NCBI RefSeq assembly: GCF_000715075.1
Contig: NC_134084.1
Coordinates: forward strand, 126,501-190,500
From: Nicotiana tabacum
Taxonomy: Eukaryota > Streptophyta > Magnoliopsida > Solanales > Solanaceae
Direction: 5' to 3'
DNA: 64,000 nucleotides
A program made the translations under genes and the position numbers. Below are positions 49,232-62,927 of the stretch, piece by piece. The stretch's first letter is position 1, and each line of letters starts with the position of its first letter. The notes below the pieces were generated by a model, which made no database searches, had not been told where the DNA came from, and saw nothing but the letters and a program-made list of their open reading frames with translations.

Positions 49232-51753
49232 TTGGAATTCCGCGCGAGTCCCAAATTTTCGTGTGCTATAGCCCACGCCTTCCGCCGTGGGCCCGGGACC
49301 CCGGACCCGAATCGCCTAAAATTTTTCCAGGACATCGAATACGACCTAAAGAACCACAGTCACTGCTCCTCCATGACTAAATTATATTTTTTGGCAATGT
49401 ACGGCCATAAAACTGGAAATCCGCGCGAGTCCCAAATTTTCGTGTGCTATAGCCCACGCCTTCCGTCGTGGGCCCGGGACCCCGGAACCGGATCGGCTAA
49501 AATATTTCCACGACATCGAATACGGTCTAAGGAAACATATTAGCCGCACAGCCATGATCAAATTATGTTTTTTGGCATTTTAGGCCATAAAATTGGAATT
49601 CCGCGCGAGTCCCAAATTTTCGTGTGCTATAGCCCACGCCTTCCGCCGTGGGCCAGGGACCCCGGACCCGAATCGCCTAAAATTTTTCCAGGACGTCGAA
49701 TACGACCTAAGGAACCATAGTCACTGCTCCTCCATGACCAAATTATGTTTTTTGGCATTTTACGGCCATAAAACTGGAAATCCGCGCGAGTCCCAAATTT
49801 TCGTATGCTATAGCCCACGCCTTCCTCCGTGGGCCCGGCACCCGGACCCGAATCGCCTAAAAATTTTCCAGGACGTCGAATATGGCCTATAGAAAAATAT
49901 TAACCGCCCCGCCATGACCAAATTATATTTTTTGATATTTAAGGCCATAAAACTGGAATTCCGCGTGAGTCCCAAATTTTCGTGTGCTATAGCCCACGCC
50001 TTCCGTCGTGGGCCCGGGACACCGGAACCGGATCGGCTAAAATATTTCCACGACATCGAATACGGTCTAAGGAAATATATTAGCCGCACATCCATGATCA
50101 AATTATGTTTTTTGGCATTTTAGGCCATAAAATTGGAATTCCACGCGAGTCCCAAATTTTCGTGTGCTATAGCCCACACCTTCCGCCGTGGGCCTGGGAC
50201 CCCGGACCCGAATCGCCTAAAATTTTTCCAGGACGTCGAATACGACCTAAGGAACCATAGTCACTGCTCCTCCATGACAAAATTATGTTTTTTGGCATTT
50301 TACGACCATAAAACTGGAAATCCGCGCGAGTCCCAAATTTTCGTATGCTATAGCCCACGCCTTCCTCCGTGGGCCCGGCACCCGGACCCGAATCGCCTAA
50401 AAATTTTCCGGGACATGGAATACGGTCTAAGGAAACATATTCACCGCACAGCCATGATCAAATTATGTTTTTTGGCATTTTAGGCCATAAAATTGGAATT
50501 CCGCGCGAGTCCCAAATTTTCGTGTGCTATAGCCCACGCCTTCCGCCGTGGGCCCGGGACCCCGGACCTGAATCCCCTAAAATTTTTCCAGGACGTCGAA
50601 TACGACCTAAGGAACCATAGTCACTACTCCACCATGACCAAATTATGTTTTTTGGCATTTTACGGCCATAAAACTGGAAATCCGCGCGAGTCCCAAATTT
50701 TCGTGTGCTATAGCCCACGCCTTCCGTCGTGGGCCCGGGACCCCGGAACCGGATCGGCTAAAATATTTCCACGACATCGAATACGGTCTAAGGAAACATA
50801 TTAGCCGCACAGCCATGATCAAATTATGTTTTTTGGCATTTTAGGCCATAAAATTGGAATTCCGCGCGAGTCCCAAATTTTCGTGTGCTATAGCCCACGC
50901 CTTCCGCCGTGGGCCAGGGACCCCGGACCCGAATCGCCTAAAATTTTTCCAGGACGTCGAATACGACCTAAGGAACCATAGTCACTGCTCCTCCATGACC
51001 AAATTATGTTTTTTGGCATTTTACGGCCATAAAACTGGAAATCCGCGCGAGTCCCAAATTTTCGTATGCTATAGCCCACGCCTTCCTCCGTGGGCCCGGG
51101 ACCCGGACCCGAATCGCCTAAAATTTTTCCGGGACATGGAATACGGTCTAAGGAAACATATTCACCGCACAGCCATGATCAAATTATGTTTTTTGGCATT
51201 TTAGGCCATAAAATTGGAATTCCGCGCGAGTCCCAAATTTTCGTGTGCTATAGCCCACGCCTTCCGTCGTGGGCCCGGGACCCCGGAACCGGATCGGCTA
51301 AAATATTTCCACGACATCGAATACGGTCTAAGGAAATATATTAGCCGCACATCCATGATCAAATTATGTTTTTTGGCATTTTAGGCCATAAAATTGGAAT
51401 TCCACGCGAGTCCCAAATTTTCGTGTGCTATAGCCCACACCTTCCGCCGTGGGCCTGGGACCCCGGACCCGAATCGCCTAAAATTTTTCCAGGACGTCGA
51501 ATACGACCTAAGGAACCATAGTCACTGCTCCTCCATGACAAAATTATGTTTTTTGGCATTTTACGACCATAAAACTGGAAATCCGCGCGAGTCCCAAATT
51601 TTCGTATGCTATAGCCCACGCCTTCCTCCGTGGGCCCGGCACCCGGACCCGAATCGCCTAAAAATTTTCCGGGACATGGAATACGGTCTAAGGAAACATA
51701 TTCACCGCACAGCCATGATCAAATTATGTTTTTTGGCATTTTAGGCCATAAAA
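49232..51753 (+). repeat. Sub-unit B (2522 bp), mosaic 14-mer
   Basis: B begins like A: a 901-bp lead, then about three monomers of the 11-mer. It then switches to extra copies of the GGAACCGGATCGGCTAAAAT monomer (near 50745 and 51285) instead of completing the 11-mer. It therefore lacks the monomers with GATCGGGTAAAATTTTTCC, CGCGCGATTCCC and GTGCTAAAGCCC. It contains a 1261-bp internal direct repeat: the monomers at 50133 onward recur at 51394. It is best read as the product of several unequal exchanges between A units. Confidence 0.8.
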
Positions 51754-54637
51754 TTGGAATTCCGCGCGAGTCCCAAATTTTCGTGTGCTATAGCCCACGC
51801 CTTCCGCCGTGGGCCCGGGACCCCGGACCCGAATCGCCTAAAATTTTTCCAGGACATCGAATACGACCTAAAGAACCACAGTCACTGCTCCTCCATGACT
51901 AAATTATATTTTTTGGCAATGTACGGCCATAAAACTGGAAATCCGCGCGAGTCCCAAATTTTCGTGTGCTATAGCCCACGCCTTCCGTCGTGGGCCCGGG
52001 ACCCCGGAACCGGATCGGCTAAAATATTTCCACGACATCGAATACGGTCTAAGGAAACATATTAGCCGCACAGCCATGATCAAATTATGTTTTTTGGCAT
52101 TTTAGGCCATAAAATTGGAATTCCGCGCGAGTCCCAAATTTTCGTGTGCTATAGCCCACGCCTTCCGCCGTGGGCCAGGGACCCCGGACCCGAATCGCCT
52201 AAAATTTTTCCAGGACGTCGAATACGACCTAAGGAACCATAGTCACTGCTCCTCCATGACCAAATTATGTTTTTTGGCATTTTACGGCCATAAAACTGGA
52301 AATCCGCGCGAGTCCCAAATTTTCGTATGCTATAGCCCACGCCTTCCTCCGTGGGCCCGGCACCCGGACCCGAATCGCCTAAAAATTTTCCAGGACGTCG
52401 AATATGGCCTATAGAAAAATATTAACCGCCCCGCCATGACCAAATTATATTTTTTGATATTTAAGGCCATAAAACTGGAATTCCGCGTGAGTCCCAAATT
52501 TTCGTGTGCTATAGCCCACGCCTTCCGTCGTGGGCCCGGGACACCGGAACCGGATCGGCTAAAATATTTCCACGACATCGAATACGGTCTAAGGAAATAT
52601 ATTAGCCGCACATCCATGATCAAATTATGTTTTTTGGCATTTTAGGCCATAAAATTGGAATTCCACGCGAGTCCCAAATTTTCGTGTGCTATAGCCCACA
52701 CCTTCCGCCGTGGGCCTGGGACCCCGGACCCGAATCGCCTAAAATTTTTCCAGGACGTCGAATACGACCTAAGGAACCATAGTCACTGCTCCTCCATGAC
52801 AAAATTATGTTTTTTGGCATTTTACGACCATAAAACTGGAAATCCGCGCGAGTCCCAAATTTTCGTATGCTATAGCCCACGCCTTCCTCCGTGGGCCCGG
52901 CACCCGGACCCGAATCGCCTAAAAATTTTCCGGGACATGGAATACGGTCTAAGGAAACATATTCACCGCACAGCCATGATCAAATTATGTTTTTTGGCAT
53001 TTTAGGCCATAAAATTGGAATTCCGCGCGAGTCCCAAATTTTCGTGTGCTATAGCCCACGCCTTCCGCCGTGGGCCCGGGACCCCGGACCTGAATCCCCT
53101 AAAATTTTTCCAGGACGTCGAATACGACCTAAGGAACCATAGTCACTACTCCACCATGACCAAATTATGTTTTTTGGCATTTTACGGCCATAAAACTGGA
53201 AATCCGCGCGAGTCCCAAATTTTCGTATGCTATAGCCCACGCCTTCCTCCGTGGGCCCGGGACCCGGACCCGAATCGCCTAAAATTTTTCCGGGACATGG
53301 AATACGGTCTAAGGAAACATATTCACCGCACAGCCATGATCAAATTATGTTTTTTGGCATTTGAGGCCATAAAATTGGAATTCCGCGCGAGTCCCAAATT
53401 TTCGTGTGCTATAGCCCACGCCTTCCGCCGTGGGCTCGAGACCCCGGACCCGAATCGCCTAAAAATTTTCCAGGACGTCGAATATGGCCTATAGAAACAT
53501 ATTAACCGCCCCGCCATGATCAAATTATGTTTTTTGATATTTATGGCCATAAAACTGGAATTCCGCGTGAGTCCCAAATTTTCGTGTGCTATAGCCCACG
53601 CCTTCCGCCGTGGGCCCGGTACCCCGGACCCGGATCGGGTAAAATTTTTCCGCGACATGGAATACGGTCTAAGTAAACATATTCACCGCACAACCATGAT
53701 CAAATTATGTTTTTTGGCATTTTACGGCCATAAAATTGGAATTCCGCGCGATTCCCAAATTTTCGTGTGCTATAGCCCATGCCTTCCGCCGTGGTCCCGG
53801 GACCCCGGACCTGAATCGCCTAAAATTTTTCCAAGACGTCGAATATGGCCTATAGAAACATATTAACCGCCCCGCCATGATCAAATTATGTTTTTTGGTA
53901 TTTTACGGCCATAAAACTGGAATTCCGCGTGAGTCCCAAATTTTCGTGTAATATAGCCCACGCCTTCCGCCGTGGGCCCGGGACCCAAGATCCGAATCGC
54001 CTAAAATTTTTCCAGAATGTCAAATACGGCCTAAGGAACCATACTCACCGCCCCTCCATGACCAAATTATATTTTTTGGCAATTTACGACCATAAAACTG
54101 GAAATCCGCGCGAGTCCCAAATTTTCGTGTGCTATAGCCCACGCCTTCCGCCATGGGCCTGGGACCCCGGACCCGGATCGCCTAATATTTTTCCGCGACA
54201 TCGAATACGGTCTAAGGAAGCATATTCACCGCACAGCCATGATCAAATTATGTTTTTTGGCATTTTAGGCCATAAAATTGGAATTCCGCGCGAGTCCCAA
54301 ATTTTCGTGTGCTAAAGCCCACGCCTTCCGCCGTGGGCCCGGGACCCCGGACCCGAATCGCCTAAAAATTTTCCAGGACGTCTAATATGGCCTATAGAAA
54401 CATATTAACCGCCCCGCCATGATCAAATTATGTTTTTTGATATTTAAGGCCATAAAACTGGAATTCCGCGTGAGTCCCAAATTTTCGTGTGCTATAGCCC
54501 ACGCCTTCCGCCGTGGGCCTGGGACCCCGGACCCGGATCGCCTAAAATTTTTCTGCGACATCGAATACGGTCTAAGGAAACATATTAACCGCACAGCCAT
54601 GATCAAATTATGTTTTTTGGCATTTTAGGCCATAAAA

Positions 54638-57600
54638 TTGGAATTCCGCGCGAGTCCCAAATTTTCGTGTGCTATAGCCCACGCCTTCCGCCGTGGGCCC
54701 GGGACCCCGGACCCGAATCGCCTAAAATTTTTCCAGGACATCGAATACGACCTAAAGAACCACAGTCACTGCTCCTCCATGACCAAATTATATTTTTTGG
54801 CAATGTACGGCCATAAAACTGGAAATCCGCGCGAGTCCCAAATTTTCGTGTGCTATAGCCCACGCCTTCCGTCGTGGGCCCGGGACCCCGGAACCGGATC
54901 GGCTAAAATATTTCCACGACATCGACTACGGTCTAAGGAAACATATTAGCCGCACAGCCATGATCAAATTATGTTTTTTGGCATTTTAGGCCATAAAATT
55001 GGAATTCCGCGCGAGTCCCAAATTTTCGTGTGCTATAGCCCACGCCTTCCGCCGTGGGCCAGGGACCCCGGACCCGAATCGCCTAAAATTTTTCCAGGAC
55101 GTCGAATACGACCTAAGGAACCATAGTCACTGCTCCTCCATGACCAAATTATGTTTTTTGGCATTTTACGGCCATAAAACTGGAAATCCGCGCGAGTCCC
55201 AAATTTTCGTATGCTATAGCCCACGCCTTCCTCCGTGGGCCCGGCACCCGGACCCGAATCGCCTAAAAATTTTCCAGGATGTCGAATATGGCCTATAGAA
55301 AAATATTAACCGCCCCGCCATGACCAAATTATATTTTTTGATATTTAAGGCCATAAAACTGGAATTCCGCGTGAGTCCCAAATTTTCGTGTGCTATAGCC
55401 CACGCCTTCCGTCGTGGGCCCGGGACCCCGGAACCGGATCGGCTAAAATATTTCCACGACATCGAATACGGTCTAAGGAAATATATTAGCCGCACATCCA
55501 TGATCAAATTATGTTTTTTGGCATTTTAGGCCATAAAATTGGAATTCCGCGCGAGTCCCAAATTTTCGTGTGCTATAGCCCACGCCTTCCGCCGTGGGCC
55601 TGGGACCCCGGACCCGAATCGCCTAAAATTTTTCCAGGACGTCGAATACGACCTAAGGAACCATAGTCACTGCTCCTCCATGACCAAATTATGTTTTTTG
55701 GCATTTTACGACCATAAAACTGGAAATCCGCGCGAGTCCCAAATTTTCGTATGCTATAGCCCACGCCTTCCTCCGTGGGCCCGGCACCCGGACCCGAATC
55801 GCCTAAAAATTTTCCGGGACATGGAATACGGTCTAAGGAAACATATTCACCGCACAGCCATGATCAAATTATGTTTTTTGGCATTTTAGGCCATAAAATT
55901 GGAATTCCGCGCGAGTCCCAAATTTTCGTGTGCTATAGCCCACGCCTTCCGCCGTGGGCCCGGGACCCCGGACCTGAATCCCCTAAAATTTTTCCAGGAC
56001 GTCGAATACGACCTAAGGAACCATAGTCACTACTCCACCATGACCAAATTATGTTTTTTGGCATTTTACGGCCATAAAACTGGAAATCCGCGCGAGTCCC
56101 AAATTTTCGTATGCTATAGCCCACGCCTTCCTCCGTGGGCCCGGGACCCGGACCCGAATCGCCTAAAATTTTTCCGGGACATGGAATACGGTCTAAGGAA
56201 ACATATTCACCGCACAGCCATGATCAAATTATGTTTTTTGGCATTTGAGGCCATAAAATTGGAATTCCGCGCGAGTCCCAAATTTTCGTGTGCTATAGCC
56301 CACGCCTTCCGCCGTGGGCCCGAGACCCCGGACCCGAATCGCCTAAAAATTTTCCAGGACGTCGAATATGGCCTATAGAAACATATTAACCGCCCCGCCA
56401 TGATCAAATTATGTTTTTTGATATTTATGGCCATAAAACTGGAATTCCGCGTGAGTCCCAAATTTTCGTGTGCTATAGCCCACGCCTTCCGCCGTGGGCC
56501 CGGGACCCCGGACCCGGATCGGGTAAAATTTTTCCGCGACATGGAATACGGTCTAAGTAAACATATTCACCGCACAACCATGATCAAATTATGTTTTTTG
56601 GCATTTTACGGCCATAAAATTGGAATTCCGCGCGATTCCCAAATTTTCGTGTGCTATAGCCCATGCCTTCCGCCGTGGTCCCGGGACCCCGGACCTGAAT
56701 CGCCTAAAATTTTTCCAAGACGTCGAATATGGCCTATAGAAACATATTAACCGCCCCGCCATGATCAAATTATGTTTTTTGGTATTTTACGGCCATAAAA
56801 CTGGAATTCCGCGTGAGTCCCAAATTTTCGTGTAATATAGCCCACGCCTTCCGCCGTGGGCCCGGGACCCAAGATCCGAATCGCCTAAAATTTTTCCTGA
56901 ATGTCAAATACGGCCTAAGGAACCATACTCACCGCCCCTCCATGACCAAATTATATTTTTTGGCAATTTACGACCATAAAACTGGAAATCCGCGCGAGTC
57001 CCAAATTTTCGTGTGCTATAGCCCACGCCTTCCGCCATGGGCCTGGGACCCCGGACCCGGATCGCCTAAAATTTTTCCGCGACATCGAATACGGTCTAAG
57101 GAAGCATATTCACCGCACAGCCATGATCAAATTATGTTTTTTGGCATTTTAGGCCATAAAATTGGAATTCCGCGCGAGTCCCAAATTTTCGTGTGCTAAA
57201 GCCCACGCCTTCCGCCGTGGGCCCGGGACCCCGGACCCGAATCGCCTAAAAATTTTCCAGGACGTCTAATATGGCCTATAGAAACATATTAACCGCCCCG
57301 CCATGATCAAATTATGTTTTTTGATATTTAAGGCCATAAAACTGGAATTCCGCGTGAGTCCCAAATTTTCGTGTGCTATAGCCCACGCCTTCCGCCGTGG
57401 GCCTGGGACCCCGGACCCGGATCGCCTAAAATTTTTCTGCGACATCGAATACGGTCTAAGGAAACATATTAACCGCACAGCCATGATCAAATTATGTTTT
57501 TTGGCATTTTAGGCCATTAAATTGGAATTCCGCGCGAGTCCCAAATTTTCGTGTGCTATAGCCCACGCCTTCCGCCGTGGGCCCGGGACCCCGGACCCGA

Positions 57601-60600
57601 ATCGCCTAAAATTTTTCCAGGACATCGAATACGACCTAAAGAACCACAGTCACTGCTCCTCCATGACTAAATTATATTTTTTGGCAATGTACGGCCATAA
57701 AACTGGAAATCCGCGCGAGTCCCAAATTTTCGTGTGCTATAGCCCACGCCTTCCGTCGTGGGCCCGGGACCCCGGAACCGGATCGGCTAAAATATTTCCA
57801 CGACATCGAATACGGTCTAAGGAAACATATTAGCCGCACAGCCATGATCAAATTATGTTTTTTGGCATTTTAGGCCATAAAATTGGAATTCCGCGCGAGT
57901 CCCAAATTTTCGTGTGCTATAGCCCACGCCTTCCGCCGTGGGCCAGGGACCCCGGACCCGAATCGCCTAAAATTTTTCCAGGACGTCGAATACGACCTAA
58001 GGAACCATAGTCACTGCTCCTCCATGACCAAATTATGTTTTTTGGCATTTTACGGCCATAAAACTGGAAATCCGCGCGAGTCCCAAATTTTCGTATGCTA
58101 TAGCCCACGCCTTCCTCCGTGGGCCCGGCACCCGGACCCGAATCGCCTAAAAATTTTCCAGGACGTCGAATATGGCCTATAGAAAAATATTAACCGCCCC
58201 GCCATGACCAAATTATATTTTTTGATATTTAAGGCCATAAAACTGGAATTCCGCGTGAGTCCCAAATTTTCGTGTGCTATAGCCCACGCCTTCCGTCGTG
58301 GGCCCGGGACACCGGAACCGGATCGGCTAAAATATTTCCACGACATCGAATACGGTCTAAGGAAATATATTAGCCGCACATCCATGATCAAATTATGTTT
58401 TTTGGCATTTTAGGCCATAAAATTGGAATTCCACGCGAGTCCCAAATTTTCGTGTGCTATAGCCCACACCTTCCGCCGTGGGCCTGGGACCCCGGACCCG
58501 AATCGCCTAAAATTTTTCCAGGACGTCGAATACGACCTAAGGAACCATAGTCACTGCTCCTCCATGACAAAATTATGTTTTTTGGCATTTTACGACCATA
58601 AAACTGGAAATCCGCGCGAGTCCCAAATTTTCGTATGCTATAGCCCACGCCTTCCTCCGTGGGCCCGGCACCCGGACCCGAATCGCCTAAAAATTTTCCG
58701 GGACATGGAATACGGTCTAAGGAAACATATTCACCGCACAGCCATGATCAAATTATGTTTTTTGGCATTTTAGGCCATAAAATTGGAATTCCGCGCGAGT
58801 CCCAAATTTTCGTGTGCTATAGCCCACGCCTTCCGCCGTGGGCCCGGGACCCCGGACCTGAATCCCCTAAAATTTTTCCAGGACGTCGAATACGACCTAA
58901 GGAACCATAGTCACTACTCCACCATGACCAAATTATGTTTTTTGGCATTTTACGGCCATAAAACTGGAAATCCGCGCGAGTCCCAAATTTTCGTGTGCTA
59001 TAGCCCACGCCTTCCGTCGTGGGCCCGGGACCCCGGAACCGGATCGGCTAAAATATTTCCACGACATCGAATACGGTCTAAGGAAACATATTAGCCGCAC
59101 AGCCATGATCAAATTATGTTTTTTGGCATTTTAGGCCATAAAATTGGAATTCCGCGCGAGTCCCAAATTTTCGTGTGCTATAGCCCACGCCTTCCGCCGT
59201 GGGCCAGGGACCCCGGACCCGAATCGCCTAAAATTTTTCCAGGACGTCGAATACGACCTAAGGAACCATAGTCACTGCTCCTCCATGACCAAATTATGTT
59301 TTTTGGCATTTTACGGCCATAAAACTGGAAATCCGCGCGAGTCCCAAATTTTCGTATGCTATAGCCCACGCCTTCCTCCGTGGGCCCGGGACCCGGACCC
59401 GAATCGCCTAAAATTTTTCCGGGACATGGAATACGGTCTAAGGAAACATATTCACCGCACAGCCATGATCAAATTATGTTTTTTGGCATTTTAGGCCATA
59501 AAATTGGAATTCCGCGCGAGTCCCAAATTTTCGTGTGCTATAGCCCACGCCTTCCGTCGTGGGCCCGGGACCCCGGAACCGGATCGGCTAAAATATTTCC
59601 ACGACATCGAATACGGTCTAAGGAAATATATTAGCCGCACATCCATGATCAAATTATGTTTTTTGGCATTTTAGGCCATAAAATTGGAATTCCACGCGAG
59701 TCCCAAATTTTCGTGTGCTATAGCCCACACCTTCCGCCGTGGGCCTGGGACCCCGGACCCGAATCGCCTAAAATTTTTCCAGGACGTCGAATACGACCTA
59801 AGGAACCATAGTCACTGCTCCTCCATGACAAAATTATGTTTTTTGGCATTTTACGACCATAAAACTGGAAATCCGCGCGAGTCCCAAATTTTCGTATGCT
59901 ATAGCCCACGCCTTCCTCCGTGGGCCCGGCACCCGGACCCGAATCGCCTAAAAATTTTCCGGGACATGGAATACGGTCTAAGGAAACATATTCACCGCAC
60001 AGCCATGATCAAATTATGTTTTTTGGCATTTTAGGCCATAAAATTGGAATTCCGCGCGAGTCCCAAATTTTCGTGTGCTATAGCCCACGCCTTCCGCCGT
60101 GGGCCCGGGACCCCGGACCCGAATCGCCTAAAATTTTTCCAGGACATCGAATACGACCTAAAGAACCACAGTCACTGCTCCTCCATGACTAAATTATATT
60201 TTTTGGCAATGTACGGCCATAAAACTGGAAATCCGCGCGAGTCCCAAATTTTCGTGTGCTATAGCCCACGCCTTCCGTCGTGGGCCCGGGACCCCGGAAC
60301 CGGATCGGCTAAAATATTTCCACGACATCGAATACGGTCTAAGGAAACATATTAGCCGCACAGCCATGATCAAATTATGTTTTTTGGCATTTTAGGCCAT
60401 AAAATTGGAATTCCGCGCGAGTCCCAAATTTTCGTGTGCTATAGCCCACGCCTTCCGCCGTGGGCCAGGGACCCCGGACCCGAATCGCCTAAAATTTTTC
60501 CAGGACGTCGAATACGACCTAAGGAACCATAGTCACTGCTCCTCCATGACCAAATTATGTTTTTTGGCATTTTACGGCCATAAAACTGGAAATCCGCGCG

Positions 60601-62927
60601 AGTCCCAAATTTTCGTATGCTATAGCCCACGCCTTCCTCCGTGGGCCCGGCACCCGGACCCGAATCGCCTAAAAATTTTCCAGGACGTCGAATATGGCCT
60701 ATAGAAAAATATTAACCGCCCCGCCATGACCAAATTATATTTTTTGATATTTAAGGCCATAAAACTGGAATTCCGCGTGAGTCCCAAATTTTCGTGTGCT
60801 ATAGCCCACGCCTTCCGTCGTGGGCCCGGGACACCGGAACCGGATCGGCTAAAATATTTCCACGACATCGAATACGGTCTAAGGAAATATATTAGCCGCA
60901 CATCCATGATCAAATTATGTTTTTTGGCATTTTAGGCCATAAAATTGGAATTCCACGCGAGTCCCAAATTTTCGTGTGCTATAGCCCACACCTTCCGCCG
61001 TGGGCCTGGGACCCCGGACCCGAATCGCCTAAAATTTTTCCAGGACGTCGAATACGACCTAAGGAACCATAGTCACTGCTCCTCCATGACAAAATTATGT
61101 TTTTTGGCATTTTACGACCATAAAACTGGAAATCCGCGCGAGTCCCAAATTTTCGTATGCTATAGCCCACGCCTTCCTCCGTGGGCCCGGCACCCGGACC
61201 CGAATCGCCTAAAAATTTTCCGGGACATGGAATACGGTCTAAGGAAACATATTCACCGCACAGCCATGATCAAATTATGTTTTTTGGCATTTTAGGCCAT
61301 AAAATTGGAATTCCGCGCGAGTCCCAAATTTTCGTGTGCTATAGCCCACGCCTTCCGCCGTGGGCCCGGGACCCCGGACCTGAATCCCCTAAAATTTTTC
61401 CAGGACGTCGAATACGACCTAAGGAACCATAGTCACTACTCCACCATGACCAAATTATGTTTTTTGGCATTTTACGGCCATAAAACTGGAAATCCGCGCG
61501 AGTCCCAAATTTTCGTATGCTATAGCCCACGCCTTCCTCCGTGGGCCCGGGACCCGGACCCGAATCGCCTAAAATTTTTCCGGGACATGGAATACGGTCT
61601 AAGGAAACATATTCACCGCACAGCCATGATCAAATTATGTTTTTTGGCATTTGAGGCCATAAAATTGGAATTCCGCGCGAGTCCCAAATTTTCGTGTGCT
61701 ATAGCCCACGCCTTCCGCCGTGGGCTCGAGACCCCGGACCCGAATCGCCTAAAAATTTTCCAGGACGTCGAATATGGCCTATAGAAACATATTAACCGCC
61801 CCGCCATGATCAAATTATGTTTTTTGATATTTATGGCCATAAAACTGGAATTCCGCGTGAGTCCCAAATTTTCGTGTGCTATAGCCCACGCCTTCCGCCG
61901 TGGGCCCAGTACCCCGGACCCGGATCGGGTAAAATTTTTCCGCGACATGGAATACGGTCTAAGTAAACATATTCACCGCACAACCATGATCAAATTATGT
62001 TTTTTGGCATTTTACGGCCATAAAATTGGAATTCCGCGCGATTCCCAAATTTTCGTGTGCTATAGCCCATGCCTTCCGCCGTGGTCCCGGGACCCCGGAC
62101 CTGAATCGCCTAAAATTTTTCCAAGACGTCGAATATGGCCTATAGAAACATATTAACCGCCCCGCCATGATCAAATTATGTTTTTTGGTATTTTACGGCC
62201 ATAAAACTGGAATTCCGCGTGAGTCCCAAATTTTCGTGTAATATAGCCCACGCCTTCCGCCGTGGGCCCGGGACCCAAGATCCGAATCGCCTAAAATTTT
62301 TCCAGAATGTCAAATACGGCCTAAGGAACCATACTCACCGCCCCTCCATGACCAAATTATATTTTTTGGCAATTTACGACCATAAAACTGGAAATCCGCG
62401 CGAGTCCCAAATTTTCGTGTGCTATAGCCCACGCCTTCCGCCATGGGCCTGGGACCCCGGACCCGGATCGCCTAATATTTTTCCGCGACATCGAATACGG
62501 TCTAAGGAAGCATATTCACCGCACAGCCATGATCAAATTATGTTTTTTGGCATTTTAGGCCATAAAATTGGAATTCCGCGCGAGTCCCAAATTTTCGTGT
62601 GCTAAAGCCCACGCCTTCCGCCGTGGGCCCGGGACCCCGGACCCGAATCGCCTAAAAATTTTCCAGGACGTCTAATATGGCCTATAGAAACATATTAACC
62701 GCCCCGCCATGATCAAATTATGTTTTTTGATATTTAAGGCCATAAAACTGGAATTCCGCGTGAGTCCCAAATTTTCGTGTGCTATAGCCCACGCCTTCCG
62801 CCGTGGGCCTGGGACCCCGGACCCGGATCGCCTAAAATTTTTCTGCGACATCGAATACGGTCTAAGGAAACATATTAACCGCACAGCCATGATCAAATTA
62901 TGTTTTTTGGCATTTTAGGCCATAAAA
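54638..62927 (+). repeat. Super-HOR (8290 bp, 46 monomers), copy 2
   Basis: Order A (54638-57521), B (57522-60043), A (60044-62927), offset 8290 from copy 1. Position-specific variants confirm the long period. CTCGAG is found only in the second A of each copy (53435 and 61725). CCTAATATTTTTCC is also only in the second A (54181 and 62471). GGCCATTAAATTGG is only at the start of B (49225 and 57515). These would not align under a simple 2884-bp period. Confidence 0.9.

Larger units (their letters stand above)
46348..54637 (+). repeat. Super-HOR (8290 bp, 46 monomers), copy 1
   Basis: Composed of three sub-units in order A (46348-49231, 2884 bp, 16 monomers), B (49232-51753, 2522 bp, 14 monomers) and A (51754-54637, 2884 bp). 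Sub-unit A is a 901-bp five-monomer segment followed by a 1983-bp block that corresponds to the 11-mer of the previous region; landmarks at 47485, 47609, 48110, 48523 and 49013 all sit 4867 bp from their counterparts. Diagnostic monomers are GGCAATGTACGGCCATAAAA and GGAACCGGATCGGCTAAAAT with ATATTTCCACGACATCG. Confidence 0.9.

Noticed and set aside
46348..62927. Assembly artefact as the explanation of the 8290-bp repeat
   Set aside because: Copies carry distinguishing variants (GGTACC near 53618 against AGTACC near 61908; ATCGAATACGG in copy 1 against ATCGACTACGG in copy 2), so they are not a simple duplicated contig end. It cannot be fully excluded without reads.
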